Source: Gammaproteobacteria bacterium UBA7310
GTDB lineage: Bacteria; Pseudomonadota; Gammaproteobacteria; Pseudomonadales; Ketobacteraceae
Assembly: GCA_002471665.1 (NCBI GenBank)
Contig: DKQK01000018.1
Location: 4,544-60,404 of the forward strand
Reading direction: 5' to 3'
Length of the DNA stretch: 55,861 nt
This document shows, one piece after another, positions 41,558-50,630 of the stretch (its first letter is position 1; every line of letters starts with the position of its first letter). The position numbers were made by a program, and so were the translations under genes. The notes under the pieces are model-generated. The model saw nothing but the letters and a program-made list of their open reading frames with translations. It made no database searches and was not told where the DNA came from.

Positions 41558-42826
41558 TTACTGCAGTGGAATGGCGAACTCACCTTCTGTGACTTCACGC
41601 TTGTCGGCCCCCACATTGCCATAGGGGTATCCGGTAAACGAGAAGGTGCCGATCAACATGCCTTTACCATCCTGCAGGATTTTCAGCGTGCCGGGTTCTG
41701 CGCTTGAAGTACGGTACACCGTGCTCTCGCCCTGCTTTTGAATGGAGGCCTTGAAGTATTTCAGCTCGTAGGTGCTTTCACCCACGTATTCGTCCACGGT
41801 AAAACTCAGTTCGAACTCATCACCACTGGCCGTGATCTGCATGGCCCCGAATTCATTAATGTCTTTCTCTACCTTCAGGTTGGTGAGGTTATCACTGTAC
41901 CCGCCCCATCCGTGCTTGAAGAAAAACTGACTGCCGTCGGGGCGAACGCCGCGCTTGGTACGGGGATCCTTGGGCTGGGCAGGCGGAGCCGGTTCCACTT
42001 CCGGCGCCGCGGTGGCGGCCGCATCAGCGGCAACTGCCGCGCCGGCTACCGCCTCGAAGGGAATCACCTTCGGCTTGGATTCCAGTGGCTTGGGAACCGG
42101 TTTCGGAGCCGGCTTAGGCGCGGGTTTGGGAGCAGGTTTGGGGACGGCGGCCACCACTGCGACTTGCTCTCCGGCCTTGTATTCACAGGGAGACTGTTTG
42201 CCATTCACTGTGCAGGTGCCTTTACCGTTGGGCAGGTAGCCCCCTCTGACAGGGCCAGAATACATATCGCCCCCGGCCATCACCACCGTGGCCCTGGCCG
42301 GTGGCTTGTCTGCTTTCCAGACGCCACGGGCGACGTTACCGTTCTTCATGGTGACCGTGAACTCGCCTTCACGCTGGTCATCCTTCCAGGTACCGGCATA
42401 CTTCACGCCGGTATCCGCCCGTGTCAGCACGCCCTCACCCTGCTTCTGATCAGCGATGAACCCACCGGTGTAGGTGTCGCCATTGGCCCAGGTGTAGGTG
42501 CCCTGGCCGCTCATTTTGCCCTGCAACCACTCACCGGTGTAAGAGTCGCCGTTGGGCCAGGTTTTGGTGCCCTGGCCATGCTCACGGTTATTGCTCCAGC
42601 CACCTTCATACTTTTCACCATTGGACCAGGTTTGTGTGCCCTGTCCATTCTTACGGCCATCGACCCAGTCGCCCTCATACACATTCCCGTTGGTGTACTT
42701 GTAGGTACCTTTCCCATGGAAGCGATTGAAGGCATTACGCTCGCCCTCGTAGAGACCCGCTGCCATAACAGTCGAGCTCAACAGTAGGCCGGTAAACCCT
42801 GCGATCAGAAGCGTTCGAAAATTCAT
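41558..42826 (-). CDS. Exported MORN-repeat protein
   Basis: The 422-residue product has a signal peptide (hydrophobic 6-22, V-M-A-A cleavage), about six to seven MORN repeats of 23 residues (for example YEGDWVDGRKNGQGTQTW and YTGEWLQGKMSGQGTYTW), a proline-lysine spacer with repeated P-K-P-A, an Ala-rich stretch, and a C-terminal beta-rich domain of about 120 residues with no recognised family. MORN repeats bind lipids or act as rigid spacers; here they would be periplasmic or on the cell surface. The ATG at 42826 is chosen; TTG at 42841 would add five residues and neither has a strong ribosome binding site. An AT-rich 126-base gap lies upstream. Confidence 0.85.
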   Translation of the reverse strand: MNFRTLLIAGFTGLLLSSTVMAAGLYEGERNAFNRFHGKGTYKYTNGNVYEGDWVDGRKNGQGTQTWSNGEKYEGGWSNNREHGQGTKTWPNGDSYTGEWLQGKMSGQGTYTWANGDTYTGGFIADQKQGEGVLTRADTGVKYAGTWKDDQREGEFTVTMKNGNVARGVWKADKPPARATVVMAGGDMYSGPVRGGYLPNGKGTCTVNGKQSPCEYKAGEQVAVVAAVPKPAPKPAPKPAPKPVPKPLESKPKVIPFEAVAGAAVAADAAATAAPEVEPAPPAQPKDPRTKRGVRPDGSQFFFKHGWGGYSDNLTNLKVEKDINEFGAMQITASGDEFELSFTVDEYVGESTYELKYFKASIQKQGESTVYRTSSAEPGTLKILQDGKGMLIGTFSFTGYPYGNVGADKREVTEGEFAIPLQ

Positions 42827-42952
42827 CGTGTTAATACCCAATCAGGCTGAAATGCATTGAATTAAAAAGAGTAAGTACTCAAAAAGTATATAAAAAAAGA
42901 CTCAATAGTATATAGCAGAGGAAGCCGGTTTTTTGAAATTAACGGAGATAAT

Positions 42953-43510
42953 TCAGGCGTTTTTATTGTTGTTTTCATGTAAATCCACAAGCACCGAAAG
43001 CGCTTCACTGATCCACTGAATGCTGCTTTCTTCGTATAGCTGACCCCGCCTCAGCGTCAGATACATCAGCTGTTGTTCGGCACTGAGCTGGCCTGCGGAG
43101 AAATAGGTTTCCTCCACCAACCGGTAATCCTCGAGCACCGCCCGATGCTCTTCAAGGCGTTGATTTGCTTCATCTATCAGGACACCCAGATATTTCGTGT
43201 CCGCCGCGAACAGTTTTACCAGAAACGGCTCATTGACCTTGGGTAATGGCAGCGGCTTGCGCATCCAGCCGTCCAGGATCTGCTCACCCAGCGGCGTGAT
43301 TGCATAGACCTTCTTATCCGGCCTGCCATGCTGAGGCACCACTTCAAAGCTTACCCAGCCGTCTTCATGCAGTTTGGCCAGCGCCCGATACACCCGCTGG
43401 TGGCTGGTGTCCCAGAAATAGCCCAGGGGGCCGTCAAACCACTTGGTAATCCCATAGCCGGTCGCACTTTGCTTTTTCAACACCATCAATAATACGTGCT
43501 TCAGCGACAT
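42953..43510 (-). CDS. PadR-family transcriptional regulator
   Basis: A 185-residue PadR protein: winged helix at residues 1-90 (VLLMVLKKQSATGYGITKWF, HQRVYRALAKLHEDGWVSFE, KKVYAITPLGEQIL) followed by a C-terminal dimerising helical domain (about 100-180). PadR proteins are usually repressors released by small aromatic or lipophilic ligands. The gene is divergent from the FAD oxidoreductase at 43631, and two near-identical sites with TATG...CATA symmetry lie between them. AGAGGG six bases before the ATG supports the start. It likely represses the oxidoreductase and itself. Confidence 0.92.
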   Translation of the reverse strand: MSLKHVLLMVLKKQSATGYGITKWFDGPLGYFWDTSHQRVYRALAKLHEDGWVSFEVVPQHGRPDKKVYAITPLGEQILDGWMRKPLPLPKVNEPFLVKLFAADTKYLGVLIDEANQRLEEHRAVLEDYRLVEETYFSAGQLSAEQQLMYLTLRRGQLYEESSIQWISEALSVLVDLHENNNKNA

Positions 43511-43555
43511 CGGAACCCTCTAACATCGAAACTCAAAATATCAACGCAGACGCAT

Positions 43556-43573
43556 TATGCCTCATGTTGCATA
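43556..43573. promoter_or_regulatory. Candidate PadR operator 1
   Basis: TATGCCTCATGTTGCATA has perfect TATGC...GCATA arms around eight bases. It matches operator 2 (43598-43615) at 16 of 18 positions and starts 42 bases, four helical turns, before it. Confidence 0.65.
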
Positions 43574-43597
43574 TTCGCACTACCCATGATAGCTTCA

Positions 43598-43615
43598 TAT
43601 GACTCATGATGCATA
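43598..43615. promoter_or_regulatory. Candidate PadR operator 2
   Basis: TATGACTCATGATGCATA lies 16 bases before the oxidoreductase ATG, where a bound repressor would block initiation. Same orientation as operator 1 with two differences. Confidence 0.65.
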
Positions 43616-43630
43616 CATGCGGAGAACGCC

Positions 43631-45274
43631 ATGGATAACCAAAACTTTGATGCTATCGTCATCGGTTCCGGCCTGGGAGGCCTCACCGCCGGAGCGCTCT
43701 ATGCCCAGCAGGGGAAAAGGGTTCTGGTGGTGGAGCGGCACGACAAGTTTGGCGGCGCCGCAACCGTGTATCAGCGCAAGCACCTTGAGATCGAAGTGGG
43801 ATTACACGAACTCTGCGGTTTCGGTCACCTGGACCTGTTGCCTCAGGTATGGAACCAGCTCAAACTGGATGACCGCATTGAGCGCCTGCCGGTACCCAGT
43901 TTTTTCAGCGTTAAAAAGGCCGGCGGGCATTCTCAGCAGATCATGCCGGAAGGCTGGAATGAGGCGAAAGCGGCCGCCCTGCGCCTGTTCCCCCAGCACA
44001 AGCACGGCATTCTGCGCTACTTTCAAATTCTGCATGGGGTGCGCAACGATGTTTTCCGCTTTGTCACCAGCAACAAGACCAAATGGTGGTGGTTACGCAA
44101 CGGCCCTATCCTGCCGCTGAAATTTCGCGCCATGTTTAAGTACAACAAAGTCACGGTCTCACAATTGTTTGAGGATCTGTTTGGTGACGAAGAGGACATC
44201 AAGTTTTACCTGGCTGCCAACATCGGCTACTACAGTGACCGCCCCCAGGAACTGTCCGCCCTGTTCTATGCCATTGCCCAGGGTTCGTATCATGAAGGCG
44301 GTGGGTACTACATCAAAGGAGGCTCACAGAAGCTGAGTGACGCGCTGGTGGACATCATCAAAGAACACGGTGGTGACGCGCTGATCCGACGCACGGTGAC
44401 CAATATCCTGCTGGATGACAACGGCCGGGTGTCTGGTGTCCGCCACGAGAAAAACCTGACCATCGGCAAGCGCCGGGACCCTAAAGATAAACTGCCACAC
44501 CAGGCCTATGCACCGGTGATCTTTGGTAATGCCGCTCCGGTGGTGCTTCAATCCATGCTGCCGCTGGAACACCAGCAAGCCTTTATGGCACCGTTCAACG
44601 GCAAACCGCTTTCTCCTGCCCTGTGGGTTCTGTTTGTGGGCATGGACCGCGATCCCAAAGCCTTCGGTGTGACCGAATATGCCACCTTTGTCATTCCTGA
44701 GCATTGCCGGACATTCGATGACTACGCCAATTTCAAAACCGCGTTCAGCGCTGAGCCGGGCCACACCATGCCCGGTTATGTGTTCACCGATTATTCCAAA
44801 CTGGACACGGGTATGAACACCAAAAGCCGTTACTTTGCGGTGATGTGCGGAATCGATGATATGAACAATTGGCAACACCTGTCGGAAGCGGATTACTACG
44901 CCAAAAAAGCGGCCTGGGAAACCGCCCTGCTGAATGATCTTGATCGACAGTTTCCGGGGCTGGGCCGACATGTGGTATTTCATGAGATGGGCACCGCGCG
45001 CACCATGAACGAATACCTTAACACCCCCATGGGTGCCACCTACGGATTTGCCCAAAATGCTCCGTTTATACAATCCAAACCACCCACAACACGAACCGCC
45101 ATCGCGGGTTTGTTCCTGGCATCGGCGTTTGGCAGTCACGGTGGGGGGTTTGTGGGCGCCATGCTGTCGGGCGCCAATGCCGCCAAGCAGGCAAAGAAAT
45201 GGGCGGGTCAGCACCTCCCCAGCACAGGGGCAACCGCTAGCAAACAGGTGCTGGCGGAGGCCGCCACAAACTGA
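43631..45274 (+). CDS. Phytoene desaturase/RetSat-like FAD-dependent oxidoreductase
   Basis: The 547-residue protein begins with the FAD-binding AIVIGSGLGGLTAGALYA (G12-x-G-x-x-G17) and V-V-E-R-H-D at the end of the second strand, and ends with IAGLFLASAFGSHGGGFVGAM, the C-terminal FAD motif of carotenoid desaturase/isomerase and retinol saturase relatives. It acts on a lipophilic polyene or steroid-like substrate that cannot be named from sequence. GGAGAA six bases upstream supports the start. Divergent PadR regulator with two operator-like sites implies inducible expression. It does not sit among carotenoid genes. Confidence 0.88.
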   Translation: MDNQNFDAIVIGSGLGGLTAGALYAQQGKRVLVVERHDKFGGAATVYQRKHLEIEVGLHELCGFGHLDLLPQVWNQLKLDDRIERLPVPSFFSVKKAGGHSQQIMPEGWNEAKAAALRLFPQHKHGILRYFQILHGVRNDVFRFVTSNKTKWWWLRNGPILPLKFRAMFKYNKVTVSQLFEDLFGDEEDIKFYLAANIGYYSDRPQELSALFYAIAQGSYHEGGGYYIKGGSQKLSDALVDIIKEHGGDALIRRTVTNILLDDNGRVSGVRHEKNLTIGKRRDPKDKLPHQAYAPVIFGNAAPVVLQSMLPLEHQQAFMAPFNGKPLSPALWVLFVGMDRDPKAFGVTEYATFVIPEHCRTFDDYANFKTAFSAEPGHTMPGYVFTDYSKLDTGMNTKSRYFAVMCGIDDMNNWQHLSEADYYAKKAAWETALLNDLDRQFPGLGRHVVFHEMGTARTMNEYLNTPMGATYGFAQNAPFIQSKPPTTRTAIAGLFLASAFGSHGGGFVGAMLSGANAAKQAKKWAGQHLPSTGATASKQVLAEAATN

Positions 45275-45365
45275 CAGTCACACCAGGGCAGCGAGTCGCT
45301 CGCCACTGGAACTTTTATGGCAGCCGGCAATCCAAGCAGCATAATACATCCACCGGATCGGTACC

Positions 45366-46193
45366 GTGCTTAAAGGATTGCCAGCTGCGTTTACCCTTTT
45401 TCTGTTGGTTGTGCCGGTTGCCCTGTCAGCGGCCTCTGCGCAACAGGATGCGCCCCATATTCGCGTTGCGCTGATGACCGACGTCACTCAGGTCAAACCC
45501 GACACGCCGTTCTGGGCCCTGATCTATTTTTCACCAGACCCCCACTGGCACACCTACTGGAAAAATCCCGGTGATTCCGGGCTGGCCCCCAAATTGAACT
45601 GGCAACTGCCACCGGGATGGCAGGCCGGGGAACCCCTCTTCCAAACCCCCACGGCCATCCCTTATGGTTCGGACATCAATTACGGCTATGAGGGAGACAG
45701 CGGTTTACTGGTTAAGCTCACTCCACCCAAATCGCTCCCCGAGACAGCGCTCACCCTGGGTCTGGATGCGCGCTGGCTGGTGTGCGCCGATGCGTGCATC
45801 CAGGGTAAAGGCCAATTCACACTGGATCTGCCGCCCACACCCACTCACATTCAACCTGCCGTAAAAGAACGTTTTCAGCAAACCCGTCAGAACGTACCAA
45901 CTCCGGTGCAACAGTCCGGTCACTATCAGGTAACCGACCACCGGGTTGAAATCACCTTACCCGCTTTGGATATCACAGATCCAAACCTGCAGGTGTTTGT
46001 TGCGCCCAACCATATTGCGGCAACCCAACCGCTGCCCTCAATTATAAAACGCGCTGACAGGCTGCATATTTCCGCCCACCGCCACCCTTACTTCCATCAG
46101 GCCCCGGCGGTGATTGAAGTGGTCGTGCGTGGTACCAGGCAATCCTGGACATGGAATGCTTTGCGGCAATCAGGCCAGACCACACCACGGTAA
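45366..46193 (+). CDS. Exported DsbD N-terminal-like thiol-disulfide protein
   Basis: The 275-residue protein has a signal peptide (LFLLVVPVALSAASA) and a DsbD/ScsB N-terminal-type immunoglobulin-like domain: HWHTYWKNPGDSGLAP, Y-G-Y-E-G, and the cysteine pair Cys140-x3-Cys144 (VCADAC), the usual reactive pair of that domain. It lacks the membrane and thioredoxin parts of DsbD, so it is a free periplasmic electron carrier or copper-stress protein. Starts at GTG, the only start that keeps the signal peptide. It lies 23 bases before the redoxin gene, so the two are likely one operon for envelope redox homeostasis. Confidence 0.83.
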   Translation: MLKGLPAAFTLFLLVVPVALSAASAQQDAPHIRVALMTDVTQVKPDTPFWALIYFSPDPHWHTYWKNPGDSGLAPKLNWQLPPGWQAGEPLFQTPTAIPYGSDINYGYEGDSGLLVKLTPPKSLPETALTLGLDARWLVCADACIQGKGQFTLDLPPTPTHIQPAVKERFQQTRQNVPTPVQQSGHYQVTDHRVEITLPALDITDPNLQVFVAPNHIAATQPLPSIIKRADRLHISAHRHPYFHQAPAVIEVVVRGTRQSWTWNALRQSGQTTPR

Positions 46194-46216
46194 GCTCACT
46201 CACAGGAGGCAATCCC

Positions 46217-46822
46217 ATGAAGACACTGACTCAAGGAACGACACTCTGCCTATTATTTTTATTGGCAACGCTGAGCACGGCCGCCCCCAGGATCGGAGCC
46301 CCTGCGCCCGATTTCAGTCTGCAGGACACAGAGGGAAACACCGTCACATTGTCCGCATTAAATGGTAAATACGTGGTGTTGGAGTGGACCAATCACCTGT
46401 GCCCGTTTGTGGGCAAGCATTACGACAGCGGCAACATGCAAAGCCTGCAGAAAACTTACACAGACAAAGGCTACACCTGGCTTTCCATCATCTCGTCCGC
46501 GCCGGGCAAACAAGGCCATGTTACCGCCAACCAGGCCAATGAACTCACACGCAGCAGGAACGCCCACCCCACGGCGGTGTTGCTGGATGAACGTGGTACC
46601 GCGGGCAAAACCTATGACGCCAAAACCACGCCTCATATGTTCATCATCAATCCGCAGGGTACACTGGTCTACATGGGAGGGATCGACAGCATCGCCAGCG
46701 CCGACAAAGGCGATCTGGCGCAGGCCGTTAACTATGTTAAAGCAGCGTTTGATGATCTGGAAGCAGGCCAACCGGTACAGTCCCCCATCAATCCCCCCTA
46801 CGGGTGCAGTGTTAAGTACTAG
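46217..46822 (+). CDS. Exported redoxin (AhpC/TSA-type thioredoxin fold)
   Basis: A 201-residue protein with a signal peptide (about 1-22) and a redoxin domain: APAPDFSLQDTEGNTV, WTNHLCPFVGKHYDSGN with one Cys62, and T-P-H-M-F-I-I at the cis-Pro strand. A C-terminal Cys in P-P-Y-G-C-S-V-K-Y might pair with it. It belongs to the periplasmic peroxiredoxin-like group (CPFVxKHY). AGGAGG seven to eight bases before the ATG at 46217 fixes the start. It follows the DsbD-N-like gene and precedes katG, giving a peroxide/thiol defence cluster in the envelope. Confidence 0.88.
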   Translation: MKTLTQGTTLCLLFLLATLSTAAPRIGAPAPDFSLQDTEGNTVTLSALNGKYVVLEWTNHLCPFVGKHYDSGNMQSLQKTYTDKGYTWLSIISSAPGKQGHVTANQANELTRSRNAHPTAVLLDERGTAGKTYDAKTTPHMFIINPQGTLVYMGGIDSIASADKGDLAQAVNYVKAAFDDLEAGQPVQSPINPPYGCSVKY

Positions 46823-47030
46823 GCCCACCATTAGAAATATTTATCAGCCGCTTAAACATTATAAATTGTACTCCTGGTTGCGTTCACCGCTATTCTGGCC
46901 GTGGGAGTATTCACCAAGATCGTTGAACGCTCATCAGCTGTTATCGTTGCAACCAACCTTCGTAGTGCCCGCTCATTACTTCCAGGGACTGTCCCCAATA
47001 AAAAAACCATCGTCAGAGGATATGACAATC

Positions 47031-49250
47031 ATGAGAAAGCACTCTACATCGTGGAAAGCCTTCACGGTCGCCACGCTATGCGCCCTAGGCGCAACTTCAG
47101 CCTTCGCCGCCAGCGCTGAAATGCCGGACAACCAATACTGGTGGCCCAATCGCCTCAGCCTGGAGCCCTTACGTGATTCCAGCCCATCTGCCGACCCCAT
47201 GGGCGGCAACTTCAACTACAATGATGCCCTAAAAAATCTGGACGTTGAAGCACTGAAAAAAGACCTCTCCGAACTGATGACCACCTCCCAGGACTGGTGG
47301 CCTGCGGACTACGGTCACTACGGCCCGTTCTTCATCCGCATGTCCTGGCACGCCGCCGGTACCTACCGCACCATTGACGGCAGGGGGGGCGCCGATGGAG
47401 GCATGCAACGCTTCGCACCATTAAACGCCTGGCCGGATAATGCCAACCTGGACAAAGCCCGGCGCCTGTTGCTGCCCATCAAGCAAAAGTACGGCAACGC
47501 CCTGTCCTGGGCGGACCTTTTGGTGTTGGCCGGTACCGTTGCCATGGAGGACATGGGGTTCAAAATTTCCGGCTTTGCCTTTGGACGCGCGGATGAATGG
47601 GAACCGGAAGCGGTAAACTGGGGCCCCGAGGGCCAATGGCTGACGGATGAAAGACGGGATAAAGACGGCAACCTAAAAGGGCCTTTCGGTGCCACTGAAA
47701 TGGGTCTGATCTATGTGAACCCGGAAGGCCCCCACGGCAATCCTGACCCGCTTGCCGCAGCCCGGGACATTCGCCAGGCTTTCGGCCGCATGGGCATGAA
47801 TGATGAAGAAACCGCAGCCCTCATTGCCGGTGGGCACACCTTTGGTAAAACCCACGGCGCGCACAAGCCGGCGGATTGCGTGGGAGCCGATCCGGAAGCC
47901 GCAGCACTGGAACAACAGGGCCTGGGATGGCACAACAAGTGCGGCAAGGGCAACGCCGGCGATACCGTCACCAGCGGACTGGAGGGTGCCTGGACCATCA
48001 GCCCGGCAGAATGGACCCATAATTTTCTGCAAAACCTCTATGGCTTTGAATGGGAACTGACCACCAGCCCCGCCGGGGCGAAGCAATGGATACCCAAAGA
48101 CGGCAAAGGCGCCGACATGGTGCCCGATGCCCACGATCCGCAAAAGCGCCATGCCCCGATCATGTTGACCACCGACCTGGCTCTGAAACGGGATCCGGCC
48201 TATCGCAAAATCACGCAGAAATGGCTCAAGAATCCGGCAGAGTTTGAGCAGGCTTATGCCCGCGCCTGGTTTAAGCTCACCCACCGCGATATGGGGCCTG
48301 TCTCGCGCTACCAGGGCCCCTGGCTGCCAAAAGAACAATACATCTGGCAGGATCCGGTACCGGCAGCCGATTATCAGCACATCAGCACCAAGGATGTGGC
48401 CCAATTGAAGAAGGCCATTCTCGATTCCGGACTGAGCACTGCGCAACTGGTGCGCACCGCCTGGGCGTCTGCCGCCACCTTCCGCGCAACCGACATGCGT
48501 GGTGGTGCCAACGGAGCCCGCATCCGTCTGGCACCGCAGAAAGACTGGGCTGTCAACAATCCCAAAGAGCTTGCCAAAGTGCTCGGCACACTGGAAAAAA
48601 TCCAGAAAAAGTTCAACAAAAAAGCCGGCAAAACCCAGGTCTCAATGGCTGACCTGATTGTGTTGGGTGGCGCAGCGGCCATCGAAAAAGCCGCCGCCGA
48701 TGCCGGTTACAACGTCAAGGTACCCTTCGTCGCCGGGCGCACGGACGCCAGCCAGAACATGACGGATGTGCAATCTTTTGCCTTGCTCGAACCCAAGGCT
48801 GATGGTTTCCGCAATTACCTGGCAGCGGGTTATCCGCGGCCACCGGCAGAAGCGCTGGTTGAACGCGCCGCGTTGCTTGATTTAACCGTACCCGAAATGA
48901 CGGCATTGATTGGAGGAATGCGGGTGCTGGGCGCCAACGCCGACGGCAGCAAGCACGGCGTATTCACCGAGACTCCGGGCCAATTGAACAACGCGTTCTT
49001 CGTCAACCTGGTGGATATGTCAACGCAGTGGAAAAAATCAAAAACGCAAGGATTGTATGAAGGTCACGATCGCACCAGCGGCAAGGTAAAGTGGACCGCC
49101 ACCCCGGTTGATTTGGTCTTCGGCTCCAACTCCGAACTGCGCGCCATTGCCGAGTTTTATGCTTCCGATGACGCAAAACAGAAGTTTGTTGACGATTTTG
49201 TTCTGGCCTGGACCAAGGTCATGACCGCCGATCGCTTTGACGTAAAATAA
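47031..49250 (+). CDS. katG: Catalase-peroxidase with a signal peptide
   Basis: The 739-residue haem enzyme has the duplicated peroxidase fold. Distal Arg103, Trp106 and His107 (RMSWHAAGTYR), Tyr228 and Met254 give the Met-Tyr-Trp cross-link needed for catalase activity, and His269 (GGHTFGKTHG) is the proximal ligand. Unlike cytoplasmic KatG it starts with a Sec signal (hydrophobic about 8-26, A-F-A-A), so it works in the periplasm like KatP of some pathogens. The ATG at 47031 is chosen because AGAGGA lies ten bases upstream; 47022 is too close to it. It destroys hydrogen peroxide and some organic peroxides. OxyR-type sites are not obvious upstream. Confidence 0.95.
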   Translation: MRKHSTSWKAFTVATLCALGATSAFAASAEMPDNQYWWPNRLSLEPLRDSSPSADPMGGNFNYNDALKNLDVEALKKDLSELMTTSQDWWPADYGHYGPFFIRMSWHAAGTYRTIDGRGGADGGMQRFAPLNAWPDNANLDKARRLLLPIKQKYGNALSWADLLVLAGTVAMEDMGFKISGFAFGRADEWEPEAVNWGPEGQWLTDERRDKDGNLKGPFGATEMGLIYVNPEGPHGNPDPLAAARDIRQAFGRMGMNDEETAALIAGGHTFGKTHGAHKPADCVGADPEAAALEQQGLGWHNKCGKGNAGDTVTSGLEGAWTISPAEWTHNFLQNLYGFEWELTTSPAGAKQWIPKDGKGADMVPDAHDPQKRHAPIMLTTDLALKRDPAYRKITQKWLKNPAEFEQAYARAWFKLTHRDMGPVSRYQGPWLPKEQYIWQDPVPAADYQHISTKDVAQLKKAILDSGLSTAQLVRTAWASAATFRATDMRGGANGARIRLAPQKDWAVNNPKELAKVLGTLEKIQKKFNKKAGKTQVSMADLIVLGGAAAIEKAAADAGYNVKVPFVAGRTDASQNMTDVQSFALLEPKADGFRNYLAAGYPRPPAEALVERAALLDLTVPEMTALIGGMRVLGANADGSKHGVFTETPGQLNNAFFVNLVDMSTQWKKSKTQGLYEGHDRTSGKVKWTATPVDLVFGSNSELRAIAEFYASDDAKQKFVDDFVLAWTKVMTADRFDVK

Positions 49251-49267
49251 CGCCGGCACAACACGCC

Positions 49268-49308
49268 CGACAAAAAAGGCGAGGTCCTGGAACCTCGCCT
49301 TTTTTGTC
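49268..49308. terminator. Bidirectional terminator
   Basis: GGCGAGGT and ACCTCGCC around TCCTGGA-like bases, flanked by ACAAAAAA and TTTTTTGT. It ends katG and the convergent Old Yellow Enzyme gene. Confidence 0.93.
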
Positions 49309-49325
49309 ACGATTAATGGCAGCGA

Positions 49326-50456
49326 TCAGTACAGTTTGGCAATGGCAGCCCGATCAAAATCCGCCAGCTCATCCAGTCGATTCTGTTGCACTTTCACCGT
49401 CCATTCCGGATCCTGTAATAGCGCGCGGCCCACGGCGATCATATCGAACTCCTCATTTTCCATGCGTTCCAGCAATTCCTCCAGCCCGCGCTGGCCGATG
49501 CTGTCCATGGGGTTGGCCGACAGGGTGCCTTCCAGGAAGTCCACATTCAGCCCCACACTGCCCACTGAGATGGCGGGTTTACCCGTGAGCTTCTTGGTCC
49601 AGCCCGCCAGATTCAGATCAGAACCTTCAAATTCAGGTTCCCAAAAGCGCCGCTGACTGGCGTGAAAAATATCCACACCCGCGTCCGACAGTGGTTGCAG
49701 AAAGGCTTCCAGCTGCTCTGGCGTGTGCGCCAATCGGGCGGAATAATCCTGCTGTTTCCACTGGGAAAAGCGGAAGATCACGGGGAAATCCGCGCTCACC
49801 CGCTGCCGCACTGCCTCGATAATATCAACGGCAAATTGGGAGCGCTTTGCAAAACTCCCTCCCCAGCGGTCGGTTCGCTCGTTGGTCACTTCCCAGAAAA
49901 ACTGATCAATCAGGTAGCCATGGGCCCCATGCAGTTCAATGGCATCAAATCCCAGGCGCTCGGCATCTTCCGCTGCCTGGGCAAATGCCTCGATGCAATC
50001 CAGCACTTCTTGTTCGCTCAAGGTATGCGCCTTGCGTTTGCCCGCTGAGCTGATGCCCGAAGGCCCCATACCGGGCACCTCGGGATCCGGGCCCACACCG
50101 GGGCGCCGCACGGCCCCCACGTGCCACAGCTGCGGGGCAATCTTGCCACCTGCGGCGTGCACGGCGTCCACCACCTGCTTCCAACCCGCCAAAGCTGCCT
50201 CACCGTGGAAGGCGGGCACCCCTTCATAACCATTGGCAGCCACTTGATTTACCGTCGTGCCTTCGGTAATGATCAGGCCCACATTGTTTTCTGCACGACG
50301 TCGGTAGTAAGCTACCACTTGATCATTGGGAACATAGCCCGGCGACATATTGCGTGTCATGGGCGCCATGACGATTCGATTGCGCAGTGTCAGGGATTTG
50401 CACTGGAAGGGTCTGAACAGGGTGGCAACGGACCGGCTGGGTGCCTGCTGGCTCAT
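49326..50456 (-). CDS. Old Yellow Enzyme family NADH:flavin oxidoreductase
   Basis: The 376-residue FMN barrel has the family blocks NRIVMAPMTRNMSPG, PQLWHVGAVRRPG, HGAHGYLIDQFFWEVTNERTDRWGGS and IAVGRALLQDPEW. The active-site acid (Tyr in HGAHGY) and the His-Val-Gly flavin contacts are in place. It reduces activated C=C bonds of alpha,beta-unsaturated carbonyls or nitro compounds with NAD(P)H, probably as detoxification. Length is that of NemA/xenobiotic reductases with no iron-sulfur or FAD extension, unlike the FadH at 8183. It is transcribed alone, opposite the carboxylesterase. Confidence 0.93.
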   Translation of the reverse strand: MSQQAPSRSVATLFRPFQCKSLTLRNRIVMAPMTRNMSPGYVPNDQVVAYYRRRAENNVGLIITEGTTVNQVAANGYEGVPAFHGEAALAGWKQVVDAVHAAGGKIAPQLWHVGAVRRPGVGPDPEVPGMGPSGISSAGKRKAHTLSEQEVLDCIEAFAQAAEDAERLGFDAIELHGAHGYLIDQFFWEVTNERTDRWGGSFAKRSQFAVDIIEAVRQRVSADFPVIFRFSQWKQQDYSARLAHTPEQLEAFLQPLSDAGVDIFHASQRRFWEPEFEGSDLNLAGWTKKLTGKPAISVGSVGLNVDFLEGTLSANPMDSIGQRGLEELLERMENEEFDMIAVGRALLQDPEWTVKVQQNRLDELADFDRAAIAKLY

Positions 50457-50538
50457 GGTTGTCTCTCTACTGCAATAGAATGGAGCCAGTATTCTAGAAG
50501 GGAAACCCCATCAAGTTGAAAGGGGATAAACGTCAATT

Positions 50539-50568
50539 ACAGGGCAGTTATTGCCGAAATCGCCCTGT
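50539..50568. promoter_or_regulatory. Inverted repeat ACAGGGC-N16-GCCCTGT
   Basis: Seven-base perfect arms in the 174-base divergent gap between the Old Yellow Enzyme and carboxylesterase genes, about 63 bases before the latter. Possible operator for a dimeric regulator; none is encoded next to it. Confidence 0.4.
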
Positions 50569-50630
50569 TATGGCGATTAAAGATACCCAACACAAACCAC
50601 CATCAAAAAACACTAATTACGGGAAACTCT

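Noticed and set aside
42060..42170. Repetitive DNA suspected as a genomic repeat
   Set aside because: It encodes the P-K-P-A linker of the MORN protein and is low-complexity coding sequence.
46362..47030. Long in-frame extension upstream of katG
   Set aside because: The frame is open by chance across the redoxin gene; the signal peptide, ribosome binding site and homology all point to 47031.
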